Positions 61,972 through 64,000 of a stretch of DNA of 64,000 bases are shown here, one piece after another. Origin of the DNA: an uncultured Tenacibaculum sp. (GTDB lineage: Bacteria; Bacteroidota; Bacteroidia; Flavobacteriales; Flavobacteriaceae); assembly GCF_947504135.1 (NCBI RefSeq), contig NZ_CANNGG010000002.1, positions 62,001 to 126,000 of the forward strand, in the 5' to 3' direction. Positions within the stretch are counted from its first letter, which is position 1. Each line of letters begins with the position of its first letter. The notes beneath the pieces were generated by a model, which searched no databases, was not told where the DNA came from, and worked only from the letters and a program-made list of their open reading frames with translations. Both the position numbers and the translations under genes were made by a program.

Positions 61972-64000
61972 TTAGTTTAGTTCTTTCTTTAAAAATTTTG
62001 CAGTATAACTTGTTTTATGTTTAGCAACCTCTTCAGGAGTCCCAAAGGTTAATACTTTACCACCTTTTTTACCACCTTCCATACCAATGTCAATAATGTA
62101 ATCGGCGAGTTTGATAACATCTAAGTTGTGCTCAATAATTAAAACGGTGTTTCCTTTATCTGCTAATTTGTTTAATACTTCCATTAATACACGGATATCT
62201 TCAAAATGAAGCCCAGTTGTTGGTTCATCCAGTATATAAAAGGTATTTCCTGTATCTCTTTTTGATAATTCAGAAGCTAATTTAATGCGTTGGGCTTCAC
62301 CTCCAGAAAGAGTAGTGGATTGCTGTCCGAGTGTAATGTATCCTAAACCAACATCTTTAATTGTTTTTAACTTTCTATAGATTTTAGGAATGTGTTCAAA
62401 AAATGCTGTAGCTTCGTTAATTGTCATTTCTAAAATATCAGAAATTGACTTTCCTTTATAACGAATTTCTAAAGTTTCTCGGTTAAAACGTTTTCCTTGG
62501 CAAGTTTCACACTCTACGTGAACATCTGGTAAGAAATTCATTTCTATTACACGAACACCACCACCCTGGCAGGTTTCACAACGTCCACCTTTTACATTAA
62601 AACTAAAACGACCGGGTTTATACCCTCTAATAGAGGCTTCTGGAGTTTTTGCAAATAAACTACGTATTTCGCTAAACACCCCTGTATAAGTAGCAGGGTT
62701 TGAACGTGGAGTTCTACCAATAGGAGACTGGTCAATATCAATAACTTTATCAATGTGTTCTAAGCCTTCAATTTTTTTGTAAGGCATTGGTTTTTTTACT
62801 GCTCGGTAAATGTGCGCGTTTAAAATAGGGTATAGAGTCTCATTAATTAAGGTAGATTTTCCACTACCAGAAACACCTGTGACACAAATCATTTTTCCTA
62901 AAGGAAATTCAACGGAAACATTTTTTAAGTTGTTTCCAGAAGCGCCTTTTAACGAGATTGTTTTCCCGTTTCCTTCACGACGTTTTTTAGGAACCTCAAT
63001 TTCTTTTCTTCTCGATAAATAGTCAGCAGTAAGGGTATCGTGACTTTTTAAATCGTCAAAGTTGCCTTCGCTAACAATTTCTCCTCCATGTCTACCTGCA
63101 CCAGGACCAATATCCAAAACAAAATCAGCATTCTTAATCATATCTTCATCATGTTCAACCACTAAAACAGAGTTTCCAACATCACGAAGTTTAATTAAAG
63201 AGTCAATTAATTTTTGATTATCACGTTGATGTAAACCAATACTAGGCTCGTCTAAAATATATAAAACACCAACTAGTTGTGAACCTATTTGTGTAGCCAA
63301 TCGAATACGTTGGGCTTCTCCACCAGAAAGAGATTTTGAAGTTCTGTCTAATGTTAAATAATCTAACCCAACATCCAATAAAAATTGAATTCGAGTACGT
63401 ATTTCTTTTAAAATTTCAGCAGCAATAGTTAGTTGTTTTTTCGATAACTTGTTGTCAACTTTTTGAAACCAACTGGCTAATTCTAGCACATCCATTTGTG
63501 CTAAGTCACTAATGTTTTTGTCGGTAATTTTAAAATGAAGTGCTTCTTTTTTTAAGCGCTTTCCATCACAAATAGAGCAAGTAACTTCATCCATAAAACC
63601 TTTTGCCCAACGCTTGATGGAAGTGCTTTCTGAGTTTTTGTACTGATTTTCAATAAAGGCAATGATACCTTCGAAGTCAATCTCATAATTTCTGGTAACT
63701 CCCGCAGTTTTTGATTGAATTTCAAATTTTTCTTTTCCTCCATGAAGAATAATCTCCATAGCTTCTTTAGGAATACTTTTTATAGGGTCGGTTAGTTTAA
63801 AGTTATAACGCTCAGCAATAGTTTGAAGTTGTTTAAAAATCCAACTGTTTTTTTGTTCACCCAAAGGTGCAATTCCTCCATTTTTTATAGAAATGTCATT
63901 GTCTGGAATTACTTTTTGATGGTTTATCTCGTTGGTAATCCCTAGTCCGTTACAGTGTGAACAAGCTCCTTTTGGTGAGTTGAACGAAAAAGTGTTAGGT
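61972..64000 (-). CDS. uvrA: Excinuclease ABC subunit A, 3' part (gene runs off window)
   Basis: The reading frame continues to the last base: upstream of the listed internal start the sequence reads NSPKGACSHCNGLGITNE, so the 5' end lies beyond the window. Seen here: first ATPase signature LSGGEAQRIRLA with LDEPSIGLH, Walker A of the second domain GVSGSGKST, a zinc finger CETCQGGGVRV and CETCQGKRF, then STTLSGGEAQRIKLA and LDEPTTGLH. UvrA recognises bulky DNA damage in nucleotide excision repair. Confidence 0.97.
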   Translation of the reverse strand, partial: PNTFSFNSPKGACSHCNGLGITNEINHQKVIPDNDISIKNGGIAPLGEQKNSWIFKQLQTIAERYNFKLTDPIKSIPKEAMEIILHGGKEKFEIQSKTAGVTRNYEIDFEGIIAFIENQYKNSESTSIKRWAKGFMDEVTCSICDGKRLKKEALHFKITDKNISDLAQMDVLELASWFQKVDNKLSKKQLTIAAEILKEIRTRIQFLLDVGLDYLTLDRTSKSLSGGEAQRIRLATQIGSQLVGVLYILDEPSIGLHQRDNQKLIDSLIKLRDVGNSVLVVEHDEDMIKNADFVLDIGPGAGRHGGEIVSEGNFDDLKSHDTLTADYLSRRKEIEVPKKRREGNGKTISLKGASGNNLKNVSVEFPLGKMICVTGVSGSGKSTLINETLYPILNAHIYRAVKKPMPYKKIEGLEHIDKVIDIDQSPIGRTPRSNPATYTGVFSEIRSLFAKTPEASIRGYKPGRFSFNVKGGRCETCQGGGVRVIEMNFLPDVHVECETCQGKRFNRETLEIRYKGKSISDILEMTINEATAFFEHIPKIYRKLKTIKDVGLGYITLGQQSTTLSGGEAQRIKLASELSKRDTGNTFYILDEPTTGLHFEDIRVLMEVLNKLADKGNTVLIIEHNLDVIKLADYIIDIGMEGGKKGGKVLTFGTPEEVAKHKTSYTAKFLKKELN

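Overview
The window looks like chromosomal DNA from a marine-type member of the Flavobacteriaceae (Bacteroidota), perhaps close to Tenacibaculum or Polaribacter; the genus is an inference. The DNA is AT-rich (about two thirds A+T). Several -7 elements fit the Bacteroidota pattern TAnnTTTG, genes lack Shine-Dalgarno sequences, and many families are typical of the phylum: DUF4293 beside a rho gene with a long K/Q-rich insert, DUF1599, DUF2851, DUF4230, a BT_3928-like DoxX protein, a fused 2-oxoacid dehydrogenase E1, and lipoproteins beginning MKK with an SC lipobox. There is no prophage, integrase, transposase or CRISPR array.

Layout. 1-8.3 kb: end of a DUF1684 gene, a crotonase-fold protein, the CrcB fluoride channel, a DoxX/thioredoxin-like membrane protein, DUF1599, the folP-cdaA pair (folate and c-di-AMP synthesis), a helical lipoprotein, and truA overlapping an ABC exporter. 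8.3-12.4 kb: a phosphodiesterase, then a signalling locus on the minus strand (LuxR-type response regulator, duplicated-domain lipoprotein, TPR histidine kinase) with operator-like repeats. 12.4-21.7 kb: DUF4293, rho, a four-gene minus-strand operon ending in 5-formyl-THF cyclo-ligase, a soluble NtrB/NtrC-type pair, a Cys-rich miniprotein, and glutamate dehydrogenase with a Gre-like factor. 22-29.3 kb: tRNA-Pro(UGG), trxB, a copper module (AraC regulator with an HMA-like head, CopA, small HMA chaperone), a wrecked intradiol dioxygenase gene and a serine hydrolase. 29.3-31.3 kb: a 21-bp tandem repeat island and two envelope lipoproteins (META, PliI lysozyme inhibitor). 31.4-38.3 kb: a beta-oxidation operon (MarR regulator, FadB-like, thiolase, acyl-CoA dehydrogenase) into which two small four-helix-bundle genes are inserted, each bracketed by its own short inverted repeat words. 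38.4-44.8 kb: ABC-2 transporter, MscS channel, a sigma-54 activator without a DNA-binding domain, a VOC protein, and a YtxH/holin-like/DUF6327 envelope cassette. 44.9-50.5 kb: katG, peroxiredoxin-thioredoxin-DUF6952, and a divergent LysR/LysE pair. 50.5-64 kb: a cupin gene killed by one nonsense codon, a 57-residue basic protein, a sodium:solute symporter, a nitroreductase, DUF2851, fused branched-chain-type E1, a peptidase-like outer-membrane protein that has lost its zinc site, a LOG-family protein, an esterase lipoprotein and the 3' part of uvrA.

How the genes work together. katG, peroxiredoxin, thioredoxin and thioredoxin reductase form a peroxide defence set. The MarR gene leads the fatty-acid operon and has two inverted palindromic sites over its promoter. 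The copper genes are co-directional. The most unusual signals are the inverted-repeat-bracketed four-helix-bundle islands, the repeats around the response regulator/lipoprotein genes, and the 21-bp GC-rich repeat array. Many starts were moved to internal ATG codons, as noted in the entries.
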